Assembly: GCA_937883755.1 (NCBI GenBank)
Contig: CAKZYA010000061.1
Coordinates: 62,001 to 126,000, forward strand
Direction: 5' to 3'
Origin: an uncultured Flammeovirgaceae bacterium
Lineage (GTDB): Bacteria > Bacteroidota > Bacteroidia > Cytophagales > Cyclobacteriaceae
DNA: 64,000 nt
Positions 26,214 to 34,640 of this stretch are shown in pieces. Made by a program: the position numbers and the translations under genes. The notes under the pieces are model-generated. The model worked only from the letters and a program-made list of their open reading frames with translations. It was not told where the DNA came from and searched no databases. How positions within the stretch are numbered: the first letter of the stretch is position 1; every line of letters begins with the position of its first letter.

Positions 26214-27704
26214 ATGAACCCACTCAAAAAACTAGCGGGGCAAACCGCCCTGTATGGGACTAGCACCATCTTAGGACGTATTCTGAATTATGCCCTAGTT
26301 CCTATCCACACCAGTATATTTCTGGAATCTCAGTACGGTAAAATCAGTGACTTATACGCTTATGTAGCCTTTTTCAATATACTGTATACCTTTGGTATGG
26401 AAACCGCGTATTTCCGTTTTTCTGCCCAAAAAAAGTATCACGGTAACCGAACCCTAATTTATCAGTCAGCGATGACTTGGGTAGTACTGATTAGTTTTTC
26501 AGTTTCCGCCTTACTGTTCTGGCAAGCCCCGACTCTCGCTCATTGGTTAGGCTATCCAGAAGATGCTCATTTAGTACGTTGGCTGGCGGTAATTATGATG
26601 CTAGATGCGATCATTGCTATTCCGTTTGCCCGCCTACGTCTAGAGAATCAAGCTCGGTGGTTTGCCATTGCCAAACTGGCTAATATTGGCTTACAGGTTG
26701 GTTTACAATTGCTGTTCCTACTGGTTCTTCCCCAATTTATAGATACTTCAGCTTGGTTTGCCAGTGATGTAGGTGAAATTAGTGTGAGTTTTGTATTTCT
26801 TGCCAACCTGATTGCTAGCTTGATTACCCCATTATTTTTATGGCGGTGGTTGATTGATTACCGTCCATCGCTAAATCCACAGTTCATAAAACCAATGCTA
26901 GTGTATGCTACTCCTATTCTACTAATGGGAGTAGCCGGTATGATAAACGAGCGGATTGATATCATTTTGTTTGCTGATCTACTTCCCGAAGGCTTTTATC
27001 CCGATAAAACTTCTCAGCAAGCTCTAGGAACTTACAGTGCCAGTGTCAAGCTAAGCATTTTTATGTTACTGGCTATTCAGGCGTTTCGTTACGCAGGAGA
27101 GCCGTTCTTCTTCTCAGGAGCGGAGGATAAAAATGCTCCTTCGCTATTTGCCCAGGTAATGCACTATTTTACAATCTTCAGTATTCTCATTCTCGTAGCA
27201 GTGAGCCTGAATGTAGAGCTAATTGGCAAATTATTTCTGCGAAGCGCGGGGTTTCGAGATGCGTTGTACATTGTGCCATTTCTTTTGTTTGGTAAGTTAC
27301 TGTATGGGGTTTATGTTAATCTCTCGGTGTGGTTTAAACTTACCGATCAAACTATTTTCGGGACGATCATCGCGGGAGCAGGAGCTATCGTCACCCTAAT
27401 AGTGAATATTTTGCTAATTCCGGTGCTAGGCTATCTGGGTTGTGCTGTGGCTAGTATTTCCTGCTATTTGGTGATGTGCTCAATTTGTTACTACTACGGA
27501 CGGAAATATTATCCAATTCCTTATTTTTTCGGACCATCGTTAGTGTATCTAATTATTGGCATTGGCTTGATTTATCTGGCATTTGCCGTAGATTTACCCT
27601 CAGATCTGCTAGAAAATGGTTTAAATATTGGTCTGACACTGTTGTTTGCCCTAGTCATTTTTCTGCGGGAAAAGAAAAACTTACGAAGCTACAATCAAGC
27701 CTAA
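26214..27704 (+). CDS. Polysaccharide/oligosaccharide flippase (MOP superfamily)
   Basis: 496 residues with about 12-14 predicted TM helices spread along the length and a short basic C-terminus. The N-terminal LAGQTALYGTSTILGRILNYALVPIHTSIF is the typical opening of Wzx-like exporters, and LGYLGCAVASISCYLVMCSICYYYGRKYYPIPY is a typical late helix pair. It probably flips lipid-linked sugars across the inner membrane; MurJ-like lipid II transport is less likely because this family member sits next to dut rather than cell-wall genes. The dut gene follows after 9 nt. Which glycan it handles is unknown; the transferase cassette at 17-21 kb is not adjacent. Confidence 0.82.
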   Translation: MNPLKKLAGQTALYGTSTILGRILNYALVPIHTSIFLESQYGKISDLYAYVAFFNILYTFGMETAYFRFSAQKKYHGNRTLIYQSAMTWVVLISFSVSALLFWQAPTLAHWLGYPEDAHLVRWLAVIMMLDAIIAIPFARLRLENQARWFAIAKLANIGLQVGLQLLFLLVLPQFIDTSAWFASDVGEISVSFVFLANLIASLITPLFLWRWLIDYRPSLNPQFIKPMLVYATPILLMGVAGMINERIDIILFADLLPEGFYPDKTSQQALGTYSASVKLSIFMLLAIQAFRYAGEPFFFSGAEDKNAPSLFAQVMHYFTIFSILILVAVSLNVELIGKLFLRSAGFRDALYIVPFLLFGKLLYGVYVNLSVWFKLTDQTIFGTIIAGAGAIVTLIVNILLIPVLGYLGCAVASISCYLVMCSICYYYGRKYYPIPYFFGPSLVYLIIGIGLIYLAFAVDLPSDLLENGLNIGLTLLFALVIFLREKKNLRSYNQA

Positions 27705-27713
27705 TTATTGGTT

Positions 27714-28151
27714 ATGATCCAAGTGAAAATTGTAAATAAATCGGGGCACCCGTTGCCTACTTACCAGACTGAGCACGCAGCCGGTATGGATGTTCATGCT
27801 GCTATTGACGCTCCTATTACGCTGGAGCCATTAGAGCGTGCTTTACTTAGTACGGGGTTTTTCATAGAACTTCCGGTTGGCTATGAGGCTCAGGTTCGTC
27901 CTCGCAGTGGGTTAGCATATAAGTACGGTCTTACCGTACTTAACAGCCCGGGTACTATTGATGCTGATTACCGAGGCGAGGTAAAAGTATTACTAGTTAA
28001 CTTATCCAATGAGTCGTATACAGTGCAACCGGGTGAGCGGATTGCCCAAGTAGTAGTAGCTCGTCACGAACAGGTAACGTGGCAAGAAGTAGATGCACTG
28101 GGCGAAACCGCTCGTGGTGCCGGAGGTTACGGCAGTACAGGACATCAATAA
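27714..28151 (+). CDS. dut: dUTP diphosphatase
   Basis: 145 residues from the ATG at 27714 (a TTG two codons earlier is less likely). All five trimeric dUTPase motifs are present: [39 protein letters not shown] and the C-terminal [10 protein letters not shown] arm. It converts dUTP to dUMP and pyrophosphate, keeping uracil out of DNA and supplying dTMP synthesis. It follows the flippase by 9 nt, so the two are likely co-transcribed. A long nested hairpin begins 4 bp after its stop codon. Confidence 0.95.
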   Translation: MIQVKIVNKSGHPLPTYQTEHAAGMDVHAAIDAPITLEPLERALLSTGFFIELPVGYEAQVRPRSGLAYKYGLTVLNSPGTIDADYRGEVKVLLVNLSNESYTVQPGERIAQVVVARHEQVTWQEVDALGETARGAGGYGSTGHQ

Positions 28152-28154
28152 CAA

Positions 28155-28218
28155 TGTACAATTAGCAGTTTAATCTTCTGACATAGAGAAGAGAAAACTG
28201 TTCATCGCTCATTGTACA
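28155..28218. repeat. Long nested stem-loop after dut
   Basis: Three nested perfect stems: TGTACAAT/ATTGTACA (28155-28162 with 28211-28218), CAGTTT/AAACTG (28166-28171 with 28195-28200) and TCTTCT/AGAAGA (28174-28179 with 28187-28192, 7-base loop). A run of seven T follows at 28245-28251, about 26 bp past the structure, so it is not a textbook terminator. It may be a processing or termination signal for the flippase-dut transcript. Confidence 0.55.
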
Positions 28219-28287
28219 AAGTGTACTAAAACCCTCTATTTCAGTTTTTTTAGCTGGATGTTGGGCAGTATCTTCAGCTAGTAGAAA

Positions 28288-28308
28288 ATATGCATTACTT
28301 TTGCATAT
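28288..28308 (+). promoter_or_regulatory. -7 box TACTTTTG inside a 7-bp inverted repeat
   Basis: TACTTTTG (28296-28303) matches TAnnTTTG and lies about 92 bp before the TPR gene. It is embedded in ATATGCA (28288-28294) / TGCATAT (28302-28308), so a dimeric repressor bound there would cover the promoter. No -33 TTTG is seen at 19 bp. Confidence 0.4.
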
Positions 28309-28395
28309 ACTACTGTAGGGAACATATTCGTTGGTAGTACGTGGAAAAGCGATGTATGGCGAACATGAATCGGCCAGAGAAGTTTAGATATTAGC

Positions 28396-30123
28396 ATGAA
28401 GAGATCATATTCCTTATATCAGAGTATTGGAGTGAGTTGGCTGCTTGTTTTGTTGGTGGTGGCCAGTAGCTTTGGTCAAAAAAATAAAAAAGAGGATAAG
28501 CAGGAGCGAAAAATCCGAGAGGCCACCTATTATTTTACCGAAGGGGTCAAATATTATATCCTAGAAGAGTTTGAGAAATCGCTTGCTTTGTTTGAGAAAT
28601 CACTGGAGAGTGACCCCAACAATGATGCGGCCCACTTCAAAATCGCTTCCATTTTATCGCGGCAAAATGTGCTGGACGATGCCTTAGTTCACGCAAATCA
28701 GGCGCTGGAGCTTGATCCTGATAATAAATACTATTATCTCACCAAAGCTGAAATTCTGACCCAGCAGTCTAACTTTGAGGAGGCGGCTCTGGTGTATGAG
28801 ACGATGATTGATCGTCTGGATAAAACCGACGATTATCTGTTTGATCTAGCCGCTCTGTATTTATATCAGCAGAAGTTTGATGAATCTATTGAAACCTACA
28901 ATCGGGTAGAGCAAAAGTACGGCATTCTGCCCGAAGTAATTACAGCTAAGCAGCGGATCTACTTACAGCAAAATAAGCTAGATAATGCAATTGAAGAAGG
29001 CGAGAAACTAATTGATAACTTTCCGGGTGAGGGTGACTACGTGATTGGATTGGCCGAGATTTTCATTTCTAATGGAAAAGATAAGCAGGCAATTCCTTAT
29101 TTGAAGGAACTGTTAGAAATATCATCAGATAATCCGGAAACTGAGTTATTACTAGCAAAAATCTATCAGAATCAGGGTAATGATGCGGAAGCCGAGAAAC
29201 ATATGAGTTCGGCCTTTGCTAATCCTGGCCTAAACCTTAAGCTGAAACTGGAACTGGTAGCTAAATATATTCAGGAACTACCTGATGCTAACACCCAGCA
29301 ATTGGTAAATACACTTACTGATAAAATCCTGGAATCGCACCCTGATGAGGCTGAAGCCTATATTCTTAAGGGAGATTTTCTAAATGCTATTGATAGTGCT
29401 GCACGGGCCCGTGACTACTATCTACAATCAATCCAGTACGATGATACCAACTTCGATGTTTGGCAAAACCTACTGACGATTGAGTTTCAGACCTTGCAAG
29501 AAACCGATAGTGTAGTAAAGCACTCTGAGCAAGCTCTGGAGCTCTTTCCTAATCAGGCGATCATTTATTTCTACAATGGAGCGGCTCATGCTGCCTTGCA
29601 AAATTACGATGAGGCGGCCTACTCGCTCGATCAAGCTCGGCGACTATCCAATAATCAGGAACTCACGCTCTACTGCAATCTTTATCTAGGTGATGTGTAC
29701 AACGGCCTGGAACAATATGATAAATCGTCGGAAGCCTACGAAGCGGTGCTGGAAGTAGACCCTAGCAACGATTATGTGTTAAATAATTACAGTTACTTTT
29801 TGGCATTACGGCAAGAGAAACTACCTTATGCCAAACAACTTTCTACCCGCCTGCTTGAACTAAATCCGAATAATGCTAATTACTTGGATACGCACGGTTG
29901 GGTTTTGTACATGCTAGGCGAATACAAGCAAGCTAAAAAGTATATAGAGCAGGCAATAGAGCAGGGAGCCAGTAGCGGTGAAGTAGTAGAGCATTACGGA
30001 GATATACTTTTTAAACTGGGTGAGGTTGATCAGGCTGTGCAACAATGGATGAAAGCTAAAGGCTTGGACGATGCTTCCGAACTTATCGACAAAAAAATTG
30101 CTGACCGAAAACTATACGAATAG
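28396..30123 (+). CDS. Exported tetratricopeptide-repeat protein
   Basis: 575 residues. N-terminal signal (MKRSYSLYQSIGVSWLLVLLVVASSFGQ) and then about a dozen TPR-like helical pairs starting at REATYYFTEGVKYYILEEFEKSL; consensus pieces include ALELDPDNKYYYLTKAEIL, YDEAAYSLDQARRLS and VLEVDPSNDYVLNNYSYFLAL. It is periplasmic or membrane-attached. The order TPR, DUF4292, EnvC-like is a conserved block in Bacteroidota, suggesting a link with cell-wall or outer-membrane assembly, though no partner is known for this protein. The DUF4292 frame overlaps its end. A promoter-like box lies about 92 bp upstream. Confidence 0.85.
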   Translation: MKRSYSLYQSIGVSWLLVLLVVASSFGQKNKKEDKQERKIREATYYFTEGVKYYILEEFEKSLALFEKSLESDPNNDAAHFKIASILSRQNVLDDALVHANQALELDPDNKYYYLTKAEILTQQSNFEEAALVYETMIDRLDKTDDYLFDLAALYLYQQKFDESIETYNRVEQKYGILPEVITAKQRIYLQQNKLDNAIEEGEKLIDNFPGEGDYVIGLAEIFISNGKDKQAIPYLKELLEISSDNPETELLLAKIYQNQGNDAEAEKHMSSAFANPGLNLKLKLELVAKYIQELPDANTQQLVNTLTDKILESHPDEAEAYILKGDFLNAIDSAARARDYYLQSIQYDDTNFDVWQNLLTIEFQTLQETDSVVKHSEQALELFPNQAIIYFYNGAAHAALQNYDEAAYSLDQARRLSNNQELTLYCNLYLGDVYNGLEQYDKSSEAYEAVLEVDPSNDYVLNNYSYFLALRQEKLPYAKQLSTRLLELNPNNANYLDTHGWVLYMLGEYKQAKKYIEQAIEQGASSGEVVEHYGDILFKLGEVDQAVQQWMKAKGLDDASELIDKKIADRKLYE

Positions 30124-30898
30124 CCTAACCCAACTGCTGGTTGGATTTGTCATCCTGTTAATACTTCCTAGCTGTAGTAAGAAAATTGCGGGAGTAGACA
30201 GGGGTGGCGTAAAGGCTACTGAACTTGAAATTGAAAACGTAGATTTTGAGTACCTGACGGCTAGCAGTAAAATCAAATTTAAGGGTGAAGGGCAAAATGT
30301 GAGCGCGACTGCCAATATCCGGCTTAGAAAAGATAGCTTAATCTGGATTTCAGTGACGCCTGGGTTTGGTATCGAGGCGGCTCGGGCAATCATCAACCGG
30401 GATTCCCTGTCGCTAATTAATCGGCTAGATAAAGAGTACCGAAGCTATAATTTTCAGGAGCTGAGTAAAAAATATAATTTTACGATTGATTATGATCTGT
30501 TGCAGGCGGTGCTGTTAGGAGATATGCCTCGCTCAATTGACGATCGCGATGAAGTAAAGCAGGCATCTAACCATTTTATTGTTCGACAGGAAGAGGGGGC
30601 AATCACTATCGAGAATTTTATTGATCGCCAATTGATGAAAGTAGAGAGGGTAGCGATGGTAGAGCAGGTAAAAAATGAATCAGCTAAGAAAGGAAAAAAC
30701 ACGCTTAATCTACAATACAGTGATTTTAAGCAACTAGATGAAGAGATATTACCATTTAGTAATTTGGTTTCTTTGGATTATCGGCAGCGAGGCCAAAAAC
30801 GTAATACAAAAATTGACATTGAGCATAAGAAAGTATCCATTGTTAATAAAGTCCTGCGTTTTCCGTTCTCCGTTCCTGAAAAGTACGCTCGTCGATAG
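30071..30898 (+). CDS. DUF4292 lipoprotein
   Basis: Up to 275 residues. The lipoprotein signal is VGFVILLILPSCSKK with the lipobox Cys about residue 35; the start is uncertain (ATG at 30071 or TTG at 30098) because any start lies inside the end of the TPR gene. The mature part has the DUF4292 pattern: LTASSKIKFKGEGQNVSATANIRL, DSLIWISVTPGFGIEAARAII, SLSLINRLDKEYRS and a C-terminal LSLDYRQRGQ-like strand series. It resembles the half-barrel LolA/LolB fold, so lipid or lipoprotein handling is possible but unproven. Its stop is 1 nt before the ATG of the EnvC-like gene, so the two are tightly coupled. Confidence 0.8.
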   Translation: MLPNLSTKKLLTENYTNSLTQLLVGFVILLILPSCSKKIAGVDRGGVKATELEIENVDFEYLTASSKIKFKGEGQNVSATANIRLRKDSLIWISVTPGFGIEAARAIINRDSLSLINRLDKEYRSYNFQELSKKYNFTIDYDLLQAVLLGDMPRSIDDRDEVKQASNHFIVRQEEGAITIENFIDRQLMKVERVAMVEQVKNESAKKGKNTLNLQYSDFKQLDEEILPFSNLVSLDYRQRGQKRNTKIDIEHKKVSIVNKVLRFPFSVPEKYARR

Positions 30899-30899
30899 C

Positions 30900-32117
30900 A
30901 TGCCGAAATTTCGTTATTTGCTGGTGATCCTGCTCATCAGTTTTTCGGTTACTACTGGATGGGGGCAAAAATCATCAGTTACGCGCCAACAATTAGAGAA
31001 AGAGAAGAAAGAAAACCTCCAGCGCATCAAAGAGGCACAGCGTATCCTCTCCGAAACTTCCTCCCGTCGCGAAAGTAGTATTGGGCAGCTCAATGCTATC
31101 AATGAGCAAATCAAAGCTCGGGAATCACTTATTCAGTCTATTAGTCAGGAGTTAGGTCTGCTGAAAATACAGATTACGGAGCTAGGCAGCGTAATCATTG
31201 CATTGGAAGAAGATTTGGTCAACCTGAAGCAAGAGTATGCCTACATGGTATACGCGGCCAGTAAGACTAATAATAGTTATAATCGGCTTACTTTTCTGTT
31301 CTCGGCCGAAACATTTAACCAACTCTTTCGGCGTATCAAATACATGCAGCAGTATTCTGAAGCCCGAAAAAATCAGGTCAACCAAATTCAGAAAGTACGA
31401 GAGACCTTAATTAATCAGCGAGAAACAATTGAAAGCAAACGTCTGGAGCAACAGGTGCTGCTAGATCAACAAGTAATTGCCAATCAAGATTTAGTTGCCC
31501 TAAAAACTAAGCAACGAGCGGTTATTCAGGATTTGAGCCAAAAGGAAGAAAAGCTGAAAAAAGAGGTGGCTACCCGCCGTAACGACGTACAACGCCTGGA
31601 GCGCTTGATTGCGAATTTGATCAAGAAAGAAATAGATGAGAGTGCTAAGAAAAAGACGGAAAATGCCGTCGCACTAAATACTTCTAAAGAAGCTCTTTCT
31701 ACCTCATTTGCTAGCAATAAGGCAAAACTACAGTGGCCGGTGAACAGCGGATTTATCTCGCAACGCTTTGGTAATAATCCGCATCCGGTTATGAAGAATA
31801 TTCTAGTACCCAATGACGGAGTTGATATCCAGACAAATCAGAATGCCCAAGTAAAAGCCGTATTTGATGGAGTAGTGATTGCAATCACTCCGATTCCTGG
31901 CCCCGGAAATAGTAAGGCCATTATCATGCAACACGGTGAATATTTCACCGTCTATTCTCGCCTAAAAGATGTCAATGTCCGTAAAGGACAAGCAGTACGA
32001 GCCGAAGAGCCCGTCGGCCTGGTATACACTGATTCTGATGGGATTTCAGCTCTACAATTTCAGATTTGGCACAATCAACAAAAACTCAACCCAGAGCCTT
32101 GGTTGCAGCGGAGATAG
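30900..32117 (+). CDS. EnvC-like murein hydrolase activator with degenerate LytM domain
   Basis: 405 residues from the ATG at 30900, which directly precedes a signal peptide (MPKFRYLLVILLISFSVTTGWGQ); an ORF extension upstream only overlaps DUF4292. Residues about 25-265 form a long coiled coil rich in Gln, Glu, Lys and Arg. The C-terminal about 120 residues are a LytM/M23 domain (FISQRFGNNPHPV, NDGVDIQT, GEYFTVYSRL, ALQFQIW). The first zinc His is replaced by Asn, and the HxH motif reads QFQ, while the Asp of G-x-D is kept. This is the pattern of EnvC and NlpD, which activate amidases rather than cleave peptidoglycan. It likely acts in daughter-cell separation. Confidence 0.85.
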   Translation: MPKFRYLLVILLISFSVTTGWGQKSSVTRQQLEKEKKENLQRIKEAQRILSETSSRRESSIGQLNAINEQIKARESLIQSISQELGLLKIQITELGSVIIALEEDLVNLKQEYAYMVYAASKTNNSYNRLTFLFSAETFNQLFRRIKYMQQYSEARKNQVNQIQKVRETLINQRETIESKRLEQQVLLDQQVIANQDLVALKTKQRAVIQDLSQKEEKLKKEVATRRNDVQRLERLIANLIKKEIDESAKKKTENAVALNTSKEALSTSFASNKAKLQWPVNSGFISQRFGNNPHPVMKNILVPNDGVDIQTNQNAQVKAVFDGVVIAITPIPGPGNSKAIIMQHGEYFTVYSRLKDVNVRKGQAVRAEEPVGLVYTDSDGISALQFQIWHNQQKLNPEPWLQRR

Positions 32118-32213
32118 GGTTTGGAGATCAGAGTGTTCTAGGGCGATAGTGTTTATGTATTCTTGCATCTGGTATTCATGAAGCACACATCATAACTTAA
32201 ACTAAGAAAAAAA

Positions 32214-32705
32214 ATGAAGTCGTCTGTTCAGCTTGCCAATCGTTTTAGAGAGGTAATTCTTGATGGCAAATGGATTGCAAATACGAATCTAAGAGATCAA
32301 TTGTCTGACATGACTTTAGAGGAGGCTCTCACCAAGGTGGGAAATCTAAATACTATTGCTAGTTTAACATTCCATATCAATTATTACATCTCAGGAGTGT
32401 TGAACGTCTTGGAGGGGGGAGACTTAGAAATCCGTGATAAGTATAGCTTTGATATTCCCACTATGAAGTCAGAAGAAGATTGGAGCGAGCTTATTCATAA
32501 GCTATGGATTAATGCTGAGGGGTTTGCAGGTCAAGTAGAGTGCATGCCGGAAGAAAGGTTAGATGAAGTATTTGTAGATAAGAAGTATGGTGATTACCGA
32601 AGAAATATTGAAGGTATGATTGAACATAGCTATTATCACCTGGGACAAATCACGTTGATTAAAAAGCTTTTAAGGAACAATATTGCAGCCAAAGAAGCCT
32701 ACTAA
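32214..32705 (+). CDS. DinB/DUF1572-like four-helix protein
   Basis: 163 residues with the DinB-like helix pattern: LANRFREVILDGKWIANTNL, then IASLTFHINYYISGVLNVL with a His in the first metal-ligand position, and IEGMIEHSYYHLGQITLIKKLL near the C-terminus with the paired H-x3-H of metal ligands. The family includes mycothiol- or bacillithiol-dependent S-transferases and stress proteins; the exact substrate is not predictable. It stands between the EnvC-like gene and tatA, which are often close to each other in related genomes, so it may be an insertion. It is more A+T-rich than its neighbours by eye. Confidence 0.7.
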   Translation: MKSSVQLANRFREVILDGKWIANTNLRDQLSDMTLEEALTKVGNLNTIASLTFHINYYISGVLNVLEGGDLEIRDKYSFDIPTMKSEEDWSELIHKLWINAEGFAGQVECMPEERLDEVFVDKKYGDYRRNIEGMIEHSYYHLGQITLIKKLLRNNIAAKEAY

Positions 32706-32851
32706 ACAATAAGACTAGTGAATCAACGTAATTTTGCTCAATACGCTAACTCCATACAATGTAATACTTTGAACTTTTTAGGTCGAGTTTCTTTTAGACA
32801 AGGGAACAATAGTTGAGCTAAAGCGAGAAGTGTACATATTTATTCGTTATA

Positions 32852-32868
32852 TTTAGCTTTTAGCTAAA
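32852..32868. repeat. Short palindromic hairpin upstream of tatA
   Basis: TTTAGCT (32852-32858) and AGCTAAA (32862-32868), 7-bp arms with a TTT loop, ending about 28 bp before the tatA start. It contains the 12-bp palindrome TTTTAGCTAAAA. Possibly a regulator site or leader hairpin. Confidence 0.3.
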
Positions 32869-32896
32869 AATGTAGTTTATCACAACATAATTAGAT

Positions 32897-33106
32897 ATGA
32901 TGACCAATTTTGCATTCATAGGCGGTCTAGGTGGCTGGGAAATTCTCTTGATAGTCTTAGTATTACTTATTTTCTTTGGGGCTAAGCGTATTCCCGAACT
33001 GGCTAAAGGGTTAGGTCGTGGTATCCGTGAGTTTAAAGACGCTACCAAAGAAATCAAGGACGAAATTGAAGAAGGAAGCCGCAACACCACCACTACCAAG
33101 TCGTAA
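32897..33106 (+). CDS. tatA: Twin-arginine translocase subunit TatA
   Basis: 69 residues. One TM helix ([17 protein letters not shown]) with the conserved Glu in GGWE, the hinge [15 protein letters not shown], an amphipathic helix [18 protein letters not shown], and a polar tail rich in Thr. TatA polymerises to form the pore through which folded, twin-arginine-signalled proteins cross the inner membrane. Its 3' part overlaps, out of frame, the start region of the gatA gene. tatC is not in the window. Confidence 0.95.
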   Translation: MMTNFAFIGGLGGWEILLIVLVLLIFFGAKRIPELAKGLGRGIREFKDATKEIKDEIEEGSRNTTTTKS

Positions 33107-34541
33107 CCTACCGTCATTCACCTCATTTTATGATATTCAGCAATTACTCGTCGAGAAGATCCTTACTTGTCGAGAAGTTGTAGAATACTATCTTTCCAAC
33201 ATTCGAGAGCAATCTCACTTAGGGGCTTTTCTGGAAGTTTACGAAGAAGAAGCATTAGCTCAGGCCTCAATAATAGATCAGAAGCTTGCTGGAGGAACTG
33301 CGGGTCGCTTGGCTGGTATGATCATTGGACTCAAAGACGTACTTTGCCATAAAGATCACCCTGTTCAGGGAGGGAGTCAAATCCTGAATAGTTTCCAGTC
33401 CCAGTTTACCGCTACTGCCGTACAACGCCTACTTGATGAAGATGTAATTATCATCGGCAGGCAAAATTGCGATGAGTTTGCGATGGGTTCATCTACTGAG
33501 AACTCTTCTTTCTTTCCTACCCGAAACGCTGTTAATCCCGATCATGTGCCGGGTGGTTCATCGGGAGGATCAGCCGTAGCGGTACAAGCCCGAATGTGTA
33601 CCGCTTCGCTTGGTTCTGACACTGGGGGATCTATCCGCCAACCGGCGGCTTTTTGTGGGTTAGTGGGCTTAAAACCTACTTATTCTCGAATCTCTCGCTA
33701 CGGATTAATCGCTTACGCTTCTTCCTTTGACGTGATCGGGACATTGACCCATACGGTAGAAGACTCGGCTTTGCTTACCGAAATTATGGCAGGACCTGAT
33801 GAGTACGATAGTACTGCCTCTCAACTCCCGGTTCCGGCGTATAGCCAACAAATGACTGAGACTCCTACGTCCGCTAAAATTGCGTATTTACAAAATACCC
33901 TCGACCACCCGGGGCTTCATCCTGATGTAAAGGAAAAAACCGAAGAGTCGCTGGAACTACTCCGGCAAAGCGGTCACATGGTAGAACCTGTTGATTTTCC
34001 ACTGCTAGAGTACGTGCTACCTACTTACTATATTTTAACAATGGCGGAGGCTAGCTCGAACCTCTCGCGATTTGATGGAGTACGCTATGGTTACCGAAGT
34101 GCGGAGAGTAATACCATGGAAGCCATGTACAAGAAAACCCGAACGGAGGCGTTTGGAGAAGAGGTACAGCGCCGGATTATGCTAGGAACTTTTGTACTCA
34201 GTGCAAGTTACTATGATGCTTACTATACCAAAGCTCAAAAAGTACGCCGTTTGCTGCAAAATGCCACACGTGATCTATTGGATGAATATGACTTTATTGT
34301 ATTGCCTACTACTCCTACCCCAGCGTTTAAGTTAGGTGAACGGGCTACCCCAATTGAAATGTATTTAGCTGATTTGTTCACTGTACAGGCTTCTATTGCC
34401 GGAGTTTCGGCCATTTCTGTTCCAGTAGGAAACAGTCAAGCTGGCTTACCTATTGGGCTGCAAATCATTGGTGGCGCTTTCAAAGAAGGGTCGCTATTGG
34501 CCTTTGCAGACTATTTTATGCGTAAGAACCAAGCAAACTAA
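33066..34541 (+). CDS. gatA: Asp-tRNA(Asn)/Glu-tRNA(Gln) amidotransferase subunit A
   Basis: About 491 residues. The amidase signature is complete: the Lys of [28 protein letters not shown] and [16 protein letters not shown] give the Ser-cis-Ser-Lys triad. [16 protein letters not shown] and the C-terminal [29 protein letters not shown] complete GatA. It hydrolyses glutamine for conversion of misacylated Glu-tRNA(Gln) or Asp-tRNA(Asn). The start is awkward: no ATG is available, family homology begins around [12 protein letters not shown], and the candidates are TTG at 33066 (with AAGGA at 33056-33060) or GTG at 33018 and 33027, all inside tatA. gatB and gatC are not adjacent, as usual in Bacteroidota. 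Confidence 0.88.
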   Translation: MKKEAATPPLPSRNLPSFTSFYDIQQLLVEKILTCREVVEYYLSNIREQSHLGAFLEVYEEEALAQASIIDQKLAGGTAGRLAGMIIGLKDVLCHKDHPVQGGSQILNSFQSQFTATAVQRLLDEDVIIIGRQNCDEFAMGSSTENSSFFPTRNAVNPDHVPGGSSGGSAVAVQARMCTASLGSDTGGSIRQPAAFCGLVGLKPTYSRISRYGLIAYASSFDVIGTLTHTVEDSALLTEIMAGPDEYDSTASQLPVPAYSQQMTETPTSAKIAYLQNTLDHPGLHPDVKEKTEESLELLRQSGHMVEPVDFPLLEYVLPTYYILTMAEASSNLSRFDGVRYGYRSAESNTMEAMYKKTRTEAFGEEVQRRIMLGTFVLSASYYDAYYTKAQKVRRLLQNATRDLLDEYDFIVLPTTPTPAFKLGERATPIEMYLADLFTVQASIAGVSAISVPVGNSQAGLPIGLQIIGGAFKEGSLLAFADYFMRKNQAN

Positions 34542-34640
34542 CTAGGTAATAATATTACTTTATATAATCATTTTTTTTCGTTAAATTGTACATATTTTGT
34601 TTCTAAATACCATCAATATCCAGTAAAATAAGGATTAGCA

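Noticed and set aside
30738-30899. N-terminal extension of the EnvC-like gene
   Set aside because: It lies entirely within DUF4292 in another frame and would bury the signal peptide; the ATG at 30900 is correct.
31969-32181. A 70-codon plus-strand frame over the end of the EnvC-like gene
   Set aside because: Mostly inside the LytM domain in another frame, with no recognisable feature.
34546-34558. A-T rich near-palindrome after gatA as a terminator
   Set aside because: Six weak A-T pairs with a one-base centre and a distant T-run; not stable enough to call.
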